Shown here: one piece after another, positions 35,210 to 43,033 of the stretch
Position numbering within the stretch: position 1 is the first letter of the stretch
Layout of the letters: the number at the start of each line of letters is the position of its first letter
NCBI GenBank assembly: GCA_024234365.1
Contig: JACKOK010000001.1
Location: forward strand, 868,001 to 932,000
Direction: 5' to 3'
DNA length: 64,000 nucleotides
Source: Pseudomonadales bacterium
GTDB taxonomy: Bacteria > Pseudomonadota > Gammaproteobacteria > Pseudomonadales > Pseudohongiellaceae
The notes under the pieces: generated by a model
Seen by the model: only the letters and a program-made list of their open reading frames with translations
Database searches by the model: none
What the model was told of the DNA's origin: nothing
Position numbers and translations under genes: made by a program

Positions 35210-35611
35210 ATGAGTGTTCCTGCAGAACAACTACTGCAACGTGGTACCAGTGTCACCAGCTCGCTGCTGCCGGCCATTTTCAATATCTTCAGCCAATGGC
35301 GCCTCACTGGTGCCCAGCAGATGACCCTGTTGGGACTCAGCAATGAGAAGACCCTCTACAACTGGAAGAGCCAGCCTGAAAAGGCCAAGTTGACACGGGA
35401 TCTGTTGGAACGGGCCAGCTACATCCTGGGGATCTACAAGTCCCTCGAAATTCTGCTGTCTGATCGGGCACTGGCGGACCAGTGGTTGGCGACGCCGAAC
35501 GACAACCCGCTGTTCAACGGTACAGCACCGCTGGACCGGATACTGGCCGGTCAGGTAGTAGACCTGGCGGTGGTGAGGGACTTCCTCGATGCCCAGCGGG
35601 GTGGTTGGTGA
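35210..35611 (+). CDS. Xre/MbcA/ParS family antitoxin
   Basis: A 133-residue antitoxin. The N-terminal part is a helix-turn-helix of the Xre-like type (WRLTGAQQMTLLGLSNEKTLYNWK). The C-terminal DUF2384-type toxin-binding domain includes NPLFNGTAPLDRILAG. It should neutralise the RES toxin and repress the operon through the two upstream palindromes. The GTGA overlap with the toxin start (35608-35611) is typical of toxin-antitoxin pairs. A purine-rich AAGGA lies about 15 bases before the ATG, which is rather far. Confidence 0.92.
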   Translation: MSVPAEQLLQRGTSVTSSLLPAIFNIFSQWRLTGAQQMTLLGLSNEKTLYNWKSQPEKAKLTRDLLERASYILGIYKSLEILLSDRALADQWLATPNDNPLFNGTAPLDRILAGQVVDLAVVRDFLDAQRGGW

Positions 35612-36300
35612 CCGCTATCGATGACTTGTCGGTTAGCGAGGTCAACGAACCGGTCTACCGGGTCATCCTGTCGCGCTATCCCCAGATTCACCTGTTCGAG
35701 CGCGTCTCCAATCCCGAGGATTGGGACGTGCTCTACGCCGTCGAGTCGCTAACTAATCCCAGGTTGCGCGATGAAGTCGGCGATATTCGCCTGGTCCCCC
35801 CGGAAGATCGCGTCTATGGCGATGGAGCCTCCTGGATCATGGCGGCTTTCATCCATCCTCCGGTCGATGGGCGGGGTGGTCGCTTCAACCGGGACTTTGG
35901 CATCTACTACTGCGCTGCCGATGAAACGATTGCCATCGCCGAATCGTCCTACCACCGGGCGCGCTTTCTGCGGGAATCCCGCATCGACAAGACTACTCAG
36001 GAGATGCGCGTAATCCGCGCACAGTTGGGTCCGACAATGTTGCATGATGTCCGTCACCTGGTGGGCGATGGTATCTATGATCCAGAGAATTACGGCCATG
36101 CCCAGCAGCTCGGTTACGCGTTACGTGATGCCAAGAGTTTTGGTGTTCACTACCAAAGCGTAAGGGCAAAAGGCGAGTGCTACGGGGTGATGCGCGCAAG
36201 AGCGCTCTCCGATGCGATCCATTGGCGATATCTTCGCTACCACTATGACCAAGGGGTGATCGTCAATGTCGAATCCCTCGATGGCAGTGGCAGGAGGTGA
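35608..36300 (+). CDS. RES domain toxin
   Basis: A 230-residue RES-domain protein. Known RES toxins (ParT, MbcT, Res-Xre systems) attack NAD+ or ADP-ribosylate targets and arrest growth. The key residues are visible: Arg92 in GGRFNRDFG, Tyr-Tyr in IYYCAA, Glu112 and His116 in AESSYHRARF. I start it at the GTG at 35608, overlapping the antitoxin stop; the open frame upstream runs through the antitoxin gene and is not family sequence. The domain looks intact, so the toxin is probably functional. Confidence 0.92.
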   Translation: MTAIDDLSVSEVNEPVYRVILSRYPQIHLFERVSNPEDWDVLYAVESLTNPRLRDEVGDIRLVPPEDRVYGDGASWIMAAFIHPPVDGRGGRFNRDFGIYYCAADETIAIAESSYHRARFLRESRIDKTTQEMRVIRAQLGPTMLHDVRHLVGDGIYDPENYGHAQQLGYALRDAKSFGVHYQSVRAKGECYGVMRARALSDAIHWRYLRYHYDQGVIVNVESLDGSGRR

Positions 36301-36304
36301 GGGC

Positions 36305-36901
36305 ATGTACAGCGAACTGCTTTGGATATTTACCCAACTGCCAGACGATTACATCGTCCTCGACACCGAAACCACTGGACTCCCCGATGAGAACGGCCCT
36401 CCGGATATCGTGACACTTGGCATCACTGTGGTGAAACATCGAGAGATAGTGGAATCCGTCGAGTTTAAAACCCGTCCGCAGAAACGTATTTCAGAAGAAG
36501 CACAGTCGATACACGGCATTAGTAACGAACAGGCCGCTGAATTCGAACCCTTCGATTCTCAGTGGTGTCGGATCGCCGAATACCTGCAAGATCAGCTCAT
36601 CGTCATTCACAATGCCAGTTTTGACTGGCCGATCCTGCTGGATCACGTCGCCCGGTACGGGTTATCAATGCCGCCAATTCATGGTGTGTTTTGCAGCCAA
36701 AAAGCAGCCATACCTTGGGCGCAGGCAATGAATTTGCCGTGCAGCCACAGGGGGCCATCGTTAGAGATGTTAACGAAAGCACTTAAAGTCGAAGATCTCA
36801 GGGCAACGATCAACGGCAGGCATGGAGCCGAAATTGACAGCAGGCAGGCGGCCCAAGTGTCAGAGGGCTTGAGGCGAAAATGTGGTTCAGGCTTTGAGTG
36901 A
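36305..36901 (+). CDS. DEDDh 3'-5' exonuclease
   Basis: A 198-residue DnaQ-like exonuclease with all five catalytic positions: D20 and E22 (LDTETTG), D107 (HNASFDW), H173 and D178 (HGAEID). It may act on DNA or RNA; no polymerase is attached. The ATG at 36305 has GGAGG eight bases upstream, inside the end of the toxin gene, so it is coupled to the RES/Xre pair. The 3' end overlaps the convergent GGDEF/EAL gene by 15 bases. It is an unusual third member for such a locus. Confidence 0.87.
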   Translation: MYSELLWIFTQLPDDYIVLDTETTGLPDENGPPDIVTLGITVVKHREIVESVEFKTRPQKRISEEAQSIHGISNEQAAEFEPFDSQWCRIAEYLQDQLIVIHNASFDWPILLDHVARYGLSMPPIHGVFCSQKAAIPWAQAMNLPCSHRGPSLEMLTKALKVEDLRATINGRHGAEIDSRQAAQVSEGLRRKCGSGFE

Positions 36902-39835
36902 AGTACGAACCAGCGCCTCAAACTCCTGCAGGGGCAGGGGGCGGGCGAAGAGGTAGCCCTGGAACAGATGGCAGCCCTGTTCCAGGAGATAGCTGTGCTG
37001 CGCATCGCTCTCCACCCCTTCCGCCAGCACTTCCATATGCAGGGTTCTCGCCATTTTGATAATGGTGCTGACAATCGCGGTGTCCTGTTCGGCGATGCCG
37101 ATATTGCGCACAAAGGATTGATCAATCTTCAATTGGTCGATGGGCAGATGGCTGAGATAGCTCAGTGACGAATATCCCGTTCCAAAATCGTCGATGGCAA
37201 AACGGATGCCGAGCTGGCTCAGTTTTTCGATGGTCGATTTGGCCAGCTGCAGGTTGCTGATCAGGGTGGATTCGGTGAGCTCCAGCACCAGGTAGCGGGC
37301 ATTCAGAGCGCGGGCGTGGATTTCGTTCTCCACGGTTTCGATGAAGTCGGTTTCGAAGAGCTGTTCAGTGGAGAGGTTAATGCTGAGGGCAAGTCGGTTC
37401 AGCTTCGGGTCCGCTTGCCAGTAGGCCAGTTGCTGCAGGCCCATCTGCAGGATTTCGTCGCCGAGCGCGAGAATCCAGCCATTTTCCTCTGCAAAGGGAA
37501 TGAACTCGCCGGGGCCGACGATTCCCCTGCGTGGGTGCTTCCATCTCACCAAGGCCTCTGCGCCTACGATGTGTCCCGTCTCGTCCCACTGGGGCTGGTA
37601 ATACAGTTCAAACTGATGGGCTTTGAGCGCTTCGCGCAGGTCGGTGTTCAGGTTTGCGCGTGCGGTGATTTCTTCCTGCCAGGCGGGGTCAAAAAAGCTG
37701 ACATTGGCCCGACCTGCCATTTTCGCCTGTGACAGGGCGATATCGACCTGTTGCAGCAGTTCCGTGAATTCGATATTTACGCCGTCGAACAGGCTGATAC
37801 CGATGCTGCAAGTGGTGTAGTGCACTAGCTCATCCAGGTGGTATTCGCCCTCCAGTGCGGTGAGCAGAGTTTGGGCCATGGTCTGTACTTTCCCTGCAGC
37901 ATTGCTCATGTCTCGTGAGAGGTGGGGAAGCACAACCATGAACTCGTCGTCGCCATAGCGTGCGGCAATTTCTCCGTTGTGCAACGTCTTCTGCAGACGT
38001 TGAGCAACCTGCACGAGGAGTTGGTCGCCTGCGGCGTAGCCCAGGGTGTCATTGATGTTCTTGAAATGGTCCAGGTCGATCATCAGCAGGGCGCCGAAAT
38101 GGTGATCGCTATGGTTGCTAGCCAGAATATCTTTCAGCTGCGCCTGAAAGTTTGCGCGGTTGGGCAGACCGGTCAGTGGGTCAAACAGGGACAGGCGATT
38201 GATGGTTGCTTCCGCGTCGCGAATTCTGGAGATATCCACCATGTCTCCCACATAGTGGGTGGTGATGCCCGCCGCATTTCTCACCGCGGAAATGGTGACG
38301 CTTTGCGGGAAAACTTCTCCGTTCTTGCGCTTGTTCCAGATTTCCCCGTGCCAGCTTCCATCGCGCTGAATGCTCTCCCACATGGCCTCGAAGAATGCTT
38401 TGTCGTGTTTGCCTGAATTGAGGATGGACGGGGTTCGACCAACGACTTCCTGCAGGCTGTAGCCGCTGGTTTTCTCGAAGGCGGCGTTCACGCGCAGGAT
38501 GTTCTGTTGCGCATCCGTGATAACAATGCCTTCCTGTGAGGAGAAGGCCGTTGCCGCGATGCGCAGCTCCTGTTCCGCCTCGTATTTGCTGGTGACATCC
38601 CGGATCAGGATCAGGCAGCGTCTGTCCGTGGGCGTCTCCAGGAGACTGCCTGTCAGCTCGAACCAGTACTGCCTGCCCTCTAGCATCAGGGAATAGGCTC
38701 TGCCTGCCGTGCTGCCCGTGTTGAAGATATCCGCCATGGCCTGTTCGATGACCTGGATGGCCTCGGCTTCGGTGATGAAATGGCGAAAGTCCTGGTCGAT
38801 AAAAATATCGGGGGATTTCAGCAGGCGGGGTATTCCGAGGCGTGAGTGGTAGGCCTTGATGACCCCATCGGCGGACAGCTCGAACATCATGTCCGGCAAG
38901 GCATCCAGTGTGGCCTGCAGGCGGCCGGTCAGTTCGCGCAACTCGAAAAACGGAGCCGTGATGCCTTTGACGACGAGGGCCTGGTAGAGATAGGTATAGG
39001 CTAGGAACTTGTAAATATGGCCGACCAGATTGTATGCATCCGTGACGTCGGCATAGAGGGTAAAAAGCAGTTCGGACATGGCCATGATGGCCGAGGACAT
39101 GCTCAGGGCCAGGGTGTCCTTCTGGCCATTCTTCAAGGCTCGTGCCCACAGCGGGACGGCGGCGAGGCTGTAGAGCAGTATCAGGCAATACTCCGCGAAA
39201 ACCTTGAAGGGAGTCAGCCCGCTCTCGGCGTCAAAGGTCGCGGGCAGGTGCTCGGGAGCTATCAGCACCAGGTAGTGAATGGCTGCCACGGCGACAAAAA
39301 TGCTCGCCAGCAGGGTGTGCCGGCGAATGAGTTTTCTGTCCGGAAGAACGACACTGGCGAGTAGCGCCAGTGCGGCGAACAGGCGTGCGAACAACCAGAA
39401 ATTGATGGCTTTTTCCGGCCCTGATGGGGAGACAAAATCCGGCATGCCGGCGAACGAGATCATGTGGCTGAAATCGAGGATGGCCACTGCCAGAAAGAAA
39501 CACGCGATCACCTGCATGCGCAGGGTTTTGGCCCCGCGCTGGGTATACCAGCCCAGTACGAAGATCATACTGGCCACGATGATGGCGAGGGTTTCGAGCA
39601 GCATGTGTAGGGGGAGATAGTGCCCGACACCCGCCAGTGCACTGGCAGGAAGCAGGCGCAGAGCCACAATCAGCACGGCCAGTGTGACCAGAATAATCAC
39701 ATTGGATCGTACGGTGCCCCGAAGGTACGCAATACTGCTGCCCTCCACGCCTTTTTCTCCCTGATGCCGCGAGGTTCCATGAAGGCAAGAATACCGTGGC
39801 AGGTGATGGGTTTCCAGTTTTCTGCTATCGGGCAT
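36887..39835 (-). CDS. MASE3-PAS-PAS-GGDEF-EAL c-di-GMP protein
   Basis: A 982-residue membrane regulator. Domains in order: MASE3-like membrane sensor (about 40-290, seven helices), two PAS domains (about 300-540), GGDEF (about 560-715) and EAL (about 725-975). The cyclase signature is degenerate (RYGDDEF instead of RxGGDEF) and has no I-site. The EAL domain keeps EALVRW, NLSTEQL, ELTES, DDFGTGYSS and KIDQSF. It therefore probably acts as a c-di-GMP phosphodiesterase. AAGGGA precedes the ATG. It is divergent from the peroxiredoxin gene. Confidence 0.92.
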   Translation of the reverse strand: MPDSRKLETHHLPRYSCLHGTSRHQGEKGVEGSSIAYLRGTVRSNVIILVTLAVLIVALRLLPASALAGVGHYLPLHMLLETLAIIVASMIFVLGWYTQRGAKTLRMQVIACFFLAVAILDFSHMISFAGMPDFVSPSGPEKAINFWLFARLFAALALLASVVLPDRKLIRRHTLLASIFVAVAAIHYLVLIAPEHLPATFDAESGLTPFKVFAEYCLILLYSLAAVPLWARALKNGQKDTLALSMSSAIMAMSELLFTLYADVTDAYNLVGHIYKFLAYTYLYQALVVKGITAPFFELRELTGRLQATLDALPDMMFELSADGVIKAYHSRLGIPRLLKSPDIFIDQDFRHFITEAEAIQVIEQAMADIFNTGSTAGRAYSLMLEGRQYWFELTGSLLETPTDRRCLILIRDVTSKYEAEQELRIAATAFSSQEGIVITDAQQNILRVNAAFEKTSGYSLQEVVGRTPSILNSGKHDKAFFEAMWESIQRDGSWHGEIWNKRKNGEVFPQSVTISAVRNAAGITTHYVGDMVDISRIRDAEATINRLSLFDPLTGLPNRANFQAQLKDILASNHSDHHFGALLMIDLDHFKNINDTLGYAAGDQLLVQVAQRLQKTLHNGEIAARYGDDEFMVVLPHLSRDMSNAAGKVQTMAQTLLTALEGEYHLDELVHYTTCSIGISLFDGVNIEFTELLQQVDIALSQAKMAGRANVSFFDPAWQEEITARANLNTDLREALKAHQFELYYQPQWDETGHIVGAEALVRWKHPRRGIVGPGEFIPFAEENGWILALGDEILQMGLQQLAYWQADPKLNRLALSINLSTEQLFETDFIETVENEIHARALNARYLVLELTESTLISNLQLAKSTIEKLSQLGIRFAIDDFGTGYSSLSYLSHLPIDQLKIDQSFVRNIGIAEQDTAIVSTIIKMARTLHMEVLAEGVESDAQHSYLLEQGCHLFQGYLFARPLPLQEFEALVRTSLKA

Positions 39836-39908
39836 AGTCCCTTCCCTTGACGGGAGAATGCGCTAAGATGGCCGGCACAGTCATTCGACAAATTCAGGGA
39901 GAACTATC

Positions 39909-40559
39909 ATGTCACTTCGCATCAACGATATTGCACCGGATTTTACTGCCGATTCCACCGCCGGATCGCTTTCCTTTCATGAGTGGATCGGCAACAGCTA
40001 TGCCATTCTGTTTTCGCACCCCAAGGACTTTACGCCGGTCTGCACCACCGAGTTTGGCGCCGTTGCACAACTGGCCGGGGAGTTCGAGAAGCGCAACACC
40101 AAGGTATTGGGTGTCTCGGTGGACAGCGTGGAGGAGCACCAGAAATGGAAACGGGATATCGAGGCATTTGCCGGAGTGCCGGCCAATTTCCCGATTATCG
40201 ACGACACCTCGCTGGCGGTATCCAAGGCCTACGATATGCTGCCTGCGGATGCCTATCTGCCGGATGGCCGTACGCCCGCACACAGTGCCACGGTGCGTAC
40301 CGTGTTCATTATCGGGCCGGACAAGAAAATCCGTTTGATGATGATTTATCCGATGTCTGTCGGGCGCAATTTCGCGGAAATTCTGCGCGCCCTGGATGCC
40401 GTTCAGGCCACAGATGGTGTACCCATTGCCACGCCGGCCAACTGGGTACCGGGGCAGGACGTGATTGTCGCCCTGAGCCTGAGCGATGAGGCGGCGAAGG
40501 AAAAATTCGGCGCTATCGACGTCAAATTGCCCTATCTGCGCTTCACCAAGGCCCCCTGA
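39909..40559 (+). CDS. 1-Cys peroxiredoxin (Prx6 type)
   Basis: A 216-residue cytoplasmic peroxiredoxin that reduces H2O2 and organic hydroperoxides. The peroxidatic Cys45 is in PVCTTE, with Thr42 and a downstream Arg in the catalytic site. The long C-terminal part (PANWVPGQDVIV) is characteristic of the Prx6 subfamily, which usually lacks a resolving Cys. It stands alone between a divergent GGDEF/EAL gene and a hairpin, so it is probably monocistronic. Confidence 0.95.
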   Translation: MSLRINDIAPDFTADSTAGSLSFHEWIGNSYAILFSHPKDFTPVCTTEFGAVAQLAGEFEKRNTKVLGVSVDSVEEHQKWKRDIEAFAGVPANFPIIDDTSLAVSKAYDMLPADAYLPDGRTPAHSATVRTVFIIGPDKKIRLMMIYPMSVGRNFAEILRALDAVQATDGVPIATPANWVPGQDVIVALSLSDEAAKEKFGAIDVKLPYLRFTKAP

Positions 40560-40571
40560 TATGCTCCCGCA

Positions 40572-40600
40572 GCCTGGTACGCCTTCAGCGCGTACCGGGC
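40572..40600 (+). terminator. Hairpin downstream of the peroxiredoxin gene
   Basis: GCCTGGTACGC pairs with GCGTACCGGGC (one G-T wobble) around the loop CTTCAGC. There is no U-tract, so it may be a transcript-stabilising hairpin or a weak/Rho-assisted terminator rather than a classical one. Confidence 0.5.
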
Positions 40601-40669
40601 TCCTGCCTTCGATATGCCTGCTGCTTTATTGATATATCGTTAATAAAACAAAGAGATAAGTCTGAATCC

Positions 40670-40699
40670 TTGACAAGTTTCTATCTTTCTCAATAGAAT
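40670..40699 (+). promoter_or_regulatory. Sigma-70 promoter of the LysM/M15-like gene
   Basis: A perfect -35 TTGACA (40670-40675) and -10 TAGAAT (40694-40699) with 18-base spacing, in an AT-rich stretch (40618-40700) that contrasts with the surrounding GC-rich DNA. The leader to the ATG at 40814 is about 105 bases. Confidence 0.75.
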
Positions 40700-40813
40700 C
40701 GGGCCCAGCTTGCTTTTACAAACACTGCGCGCGCGGGGCCGGTACAGCTCAATGCAACTTTTTCGCGCTGCCCAGGTCAGACAACAATAATTGCCGTTTG
40801 CAGGAAGGCCGAC

Positions 40814-41737
40814 ATGCCAAAAATCGCCCTTATCGCTCTGACCACCAGTCTACTTCTTTCAAGCTCTGTGACGCAGGCCCAGACACTCAAGGGTTCGCGC
40901 GGTTCGATGGAGCATCAATACCAGGTTGCCGTACAGAACGGTTACGGCTTTGCCAAAACAGCCTCTTTGGTCAAGGATTTTGTCAGCAAGGGGGACCTGG
41001 TGCAGGTGCGGGAAAACCGCTTCATGGAGCTGCACGATGTCTCCTATCCCTATGCCCGGCCTCCCGTCAAGGAATTCGTGGACCAGATCAGTGCCCAGTA
41101 TTTCGCCTACTGCGGCGAAAAGCTGACGGTCACCAGTCTTACCCGTCCCATCGACAGACAACCCAATAATGCGGCCAGTGATTCGGTGCACCCCACCGGC
41201 ATGGCGGTCGATCTGCGTGTTCCTCCCCTGGGCAAGTGCCGTACCTGGCTGGAGCGCACCCTGCTGTCCCTGGAATCTGCCCAGGTGCTGGACGTGACGC
41301 GCGAGAGACGCCCCCCCCATTACCACGTTGCGGTATTTCCTGAGGTCGTGCACCAGCTGGCGGATTCCGGCGATACCAGTGACCACGAATATGTGGTGCG
41401 CAGAGGCGACACCCTGTCCCGCATTTCCTCGATTACCGGTGTCTCCGTGGCGCACTTGAAAAGCGTGAACGGCCTGCGCAATGACACCATTATTGCCGGG
41501 CAAAAACTGCTGGTGCCCGCTGCCGGCAGCAAACCCATCAACACCGCCCGCAGCAGCAATGAAGTGGCGGCCTATACCGAAACGACCCACCGCGTTCGTC
41601 GGGGCGATACCCTGTGGCGTCTGGCCAAGCGTTATGGCACGACGGTGGATGCCATCAGCAAGCTGAACGATCTGGCCGGCGATGCCCTGCAGATTGGTCA
41701 GGTGCTGAAAGTAGCTGCCAATCAGGGCTCCCTGTAA
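40814..41737 (+). CDS. Exported LysM protein with DUF5715/M15-like domain
   Basis: A 307-residue protein with a signal peptide (LTTSLLLSSSVTQAQ, cleavage near 22). An M15/DUF5715-like domain (about 30-190) has the metal-type motifs HPTGMAVD and HYHVAVF (H-x6-D ... HxH), which suggest a zinc peptidase acting on peptidoglycan. Two LysM domains follow (about 195-238 and 255-300; YVVRRGDTLSRIS and HRVRRGDTLWRLA). It probably binds and edits the cell wall. It lies upstream of tadA with its own good promoter. Confidence 0.85.
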   Translation: MPKIALIALTTSLLLSSSVTQAQTLKGSRGSMEHQYQVAVQNGYGFAKTASLVKDFVSKGDLVQVRENRFMELHDVSYPYARPPVKEFVDQISAQYFAYCGEKLTVTSLTRPIDRQPNNAASDSVHPTGMAVDLRVPPLGKCRTWLERTLLSLESAQVLDVTRERRPPHYHVAVFPEVVHQLADSGDTSDHEYVVRRGDTLSRISSITGVSVAHLKSVNGLRNDTIIAGQKLLVPAAGSKPINTARSSNEVAAYTETTHRVRRGDTLWRLAKRYGTTVDAISKLNDLAGDALQIGQVLKVAANQGSL

Positions 41738-41772
41738 TTCTTTCCGGCGGCCTCGTGCCGCCCGCACTGCCC

Positions 41773-42249
41773 ATGTCCACACCTTCCACCCATGAGTACT
41801 GGATGAACCAGGCACTGGCTCTGGCGCGCGAGGCTGCTGCGCGTGAGGAAGTCCCGGTGGGGGCTGTCGTTGTTTCGGCTCAGGGCGAGTTGCTGGGCAG
41901 TGGTTTCAATCAACCCGTGGGCAGCCATGATCCCACGGCACATGCCGAGATCATCGCGCTGCGTGATGCAGCTTCGCGCTGTGGCAATTACCGGCTTCCC
42001 GGCTGTCTTCTCTATGTCACCATCGAGCCCTGTACCATGTGCCTGGGGGCCATGGTTCATGCGCGTATTGCCACCGTTGTTTATGGAGCCACGGAGCCGC
42101 GTTTCGGAGCTATCGAGAGTGCCCGGCGCTTGCTGGACGAGGGGGAGTTTAACCATCGCCCCGACTATATCGGAGGGGTGCTGGCTCCGGAATGTGCGCA
42201 GCTGATGAAGCAGTTTTTCAAGCTTCGTCGAAAGGGAACTAATGGTTGA
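41773..42249 (+). CDS. tadA: tRNA(adenine34) deaminase TadA
   Basis: Converts A34 to inosine in tRNA-Arg(ACG). Zinc ligands and catalytic Glu are visible: H57 and E59 in HAEI, C87 and C90 in PCTMC. I place the start at the ATG at 41773 (MSTPSTHEYWM, 158 residues), which matches the family. The frame is open further upstream through the LysM gene and is not real there. In Pseudomonas the gene lies in the same guaA to purL interval. Confidence 0.96.
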   Translation: MSTPSTHEYWMNQALALAREAAAREEVPVGAVVVSAQGELLGSGFNQPVGSHDPTAHAEIIALRDAASRCGNYRLPGCLLYVTIEPCTMCLGAMVHARIATVVYGATEPRFGAIESARRLLDEGEFNHRPDYIGGVLAPECAQLMKQFFKLRRKGTNG

Positions 42250-42337
42250 GTTTAGGCTCCAAAATAAGTACCGTTGCTGCGTACTCCTAATCAGAACATG
42301 CCCTGCGCGTTGCGCTGTGCCATAAAGACGACAACTC

Positions 42338-42916
42338 ATGTGGATTAACTGGTATTCGATTTTTGCTGGGTTTTTCCGCGCTTATCAAAGCAGCCTGGCC
42401 CGCTTGTCCGTTATCGTCTTGCCGCTGTTGCTTTTCACCTCCTGTTCCGTGATCAATATGCCCTACCGTGCCTATGAGGGGGCGGAACTTTCGCGCTCCG
42501 AACTGGCACTGGTACGCGGCGACTACTTCTACCGCAAGGACTGGCTCAACAGCTATGTTGATGCCGTGCGCTTCCAGCGGGTGGACGCTTATGTGATCGA
42601 GAACAGTCGTGCCTGGAACGAGGTGCTGATGCAGCCGGGCATGCGCGAGGTGGAGGTCTATTACTCCTGGGATATGGGCGCCCGCATCGGTCTGGCACCC
42701 GCCATTGCCAACTATGCCTCCAGCCGCGATGCCCTGAGCCGTACGCTGCGTTTCAATGTGGAGCCCGGCAAGGAGTATGCCGTCAAGGCTGCACCGGTCT
42801 TCAGTGGCAGCCCGGGGGATATCACCACTCTCAGTTATGTGGACTTCTGGGTGGAGGACAGCACCGGTCGCGTGATCCTGACGCGTGAACAGGGGAGTTT
42901 TCAGGGCGAGCGCTGA
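42338..42916 (+). CDS. Putative lipoprotein of unknown function
   Basis: A 192-residue exported protein; I do not recognise the family. The N-terminus has a hydrophobic signal (VIVLPLLLFTSC) ending in a lipobox-like LFTSC with the candidate lipidated Cys near residue 36. The mature part is a small alpha/beta domain (VIENSRAWNEVLMQP, VEVYYSWDMGARIG). It occupies the place where Pseudomonas-type genomes carry mltF, but no transglycosylase motif is visible. It could be a tail-less outer-membrane lipoprotein. Confidence 0.65.
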   Translation: MWINWYSIFAGFFRAYQSSLARLSVIVLPLLLFTSCSVINMPYRAYEGAELSRSELALVRGDYFYRKDWLNSYVDAVRFQRVDAYVIENSRAWNEVLMQPGMREVEVYYSWDMGARIGLAPAIANYASSRDALSRTLRFNVEPGKEYAVKAAPVFSGSPGDITTLSYVDFWVEDSTGRVILTREQGSFQGER

Positions 42917-43033
42917 GAAGGGCCACGCCTGCAGGTGCAGCGGCAAATTGGGCCTGACTTTACTCCTCTTTTTCGCGTATCATTGCCAGCCTCACCAACC
43001 CGCTGTTAACCCTGATCAAGGCCCTTGCTTACC

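Noticed and set aside
35073..36901. Mobile-element boundaries around the RES/Xre block
   Set aside because: I found no integrase, transposase, tRNA target or flanking direct repeats, so I do not call an island boundary.
40618..40700. Small RNA or riboswitch in the AT-rich gap before the LysM gene
   Set aside because: A sigma-70 promoter explains the AT-richness, and no conserved aptamer-like fold is visible.
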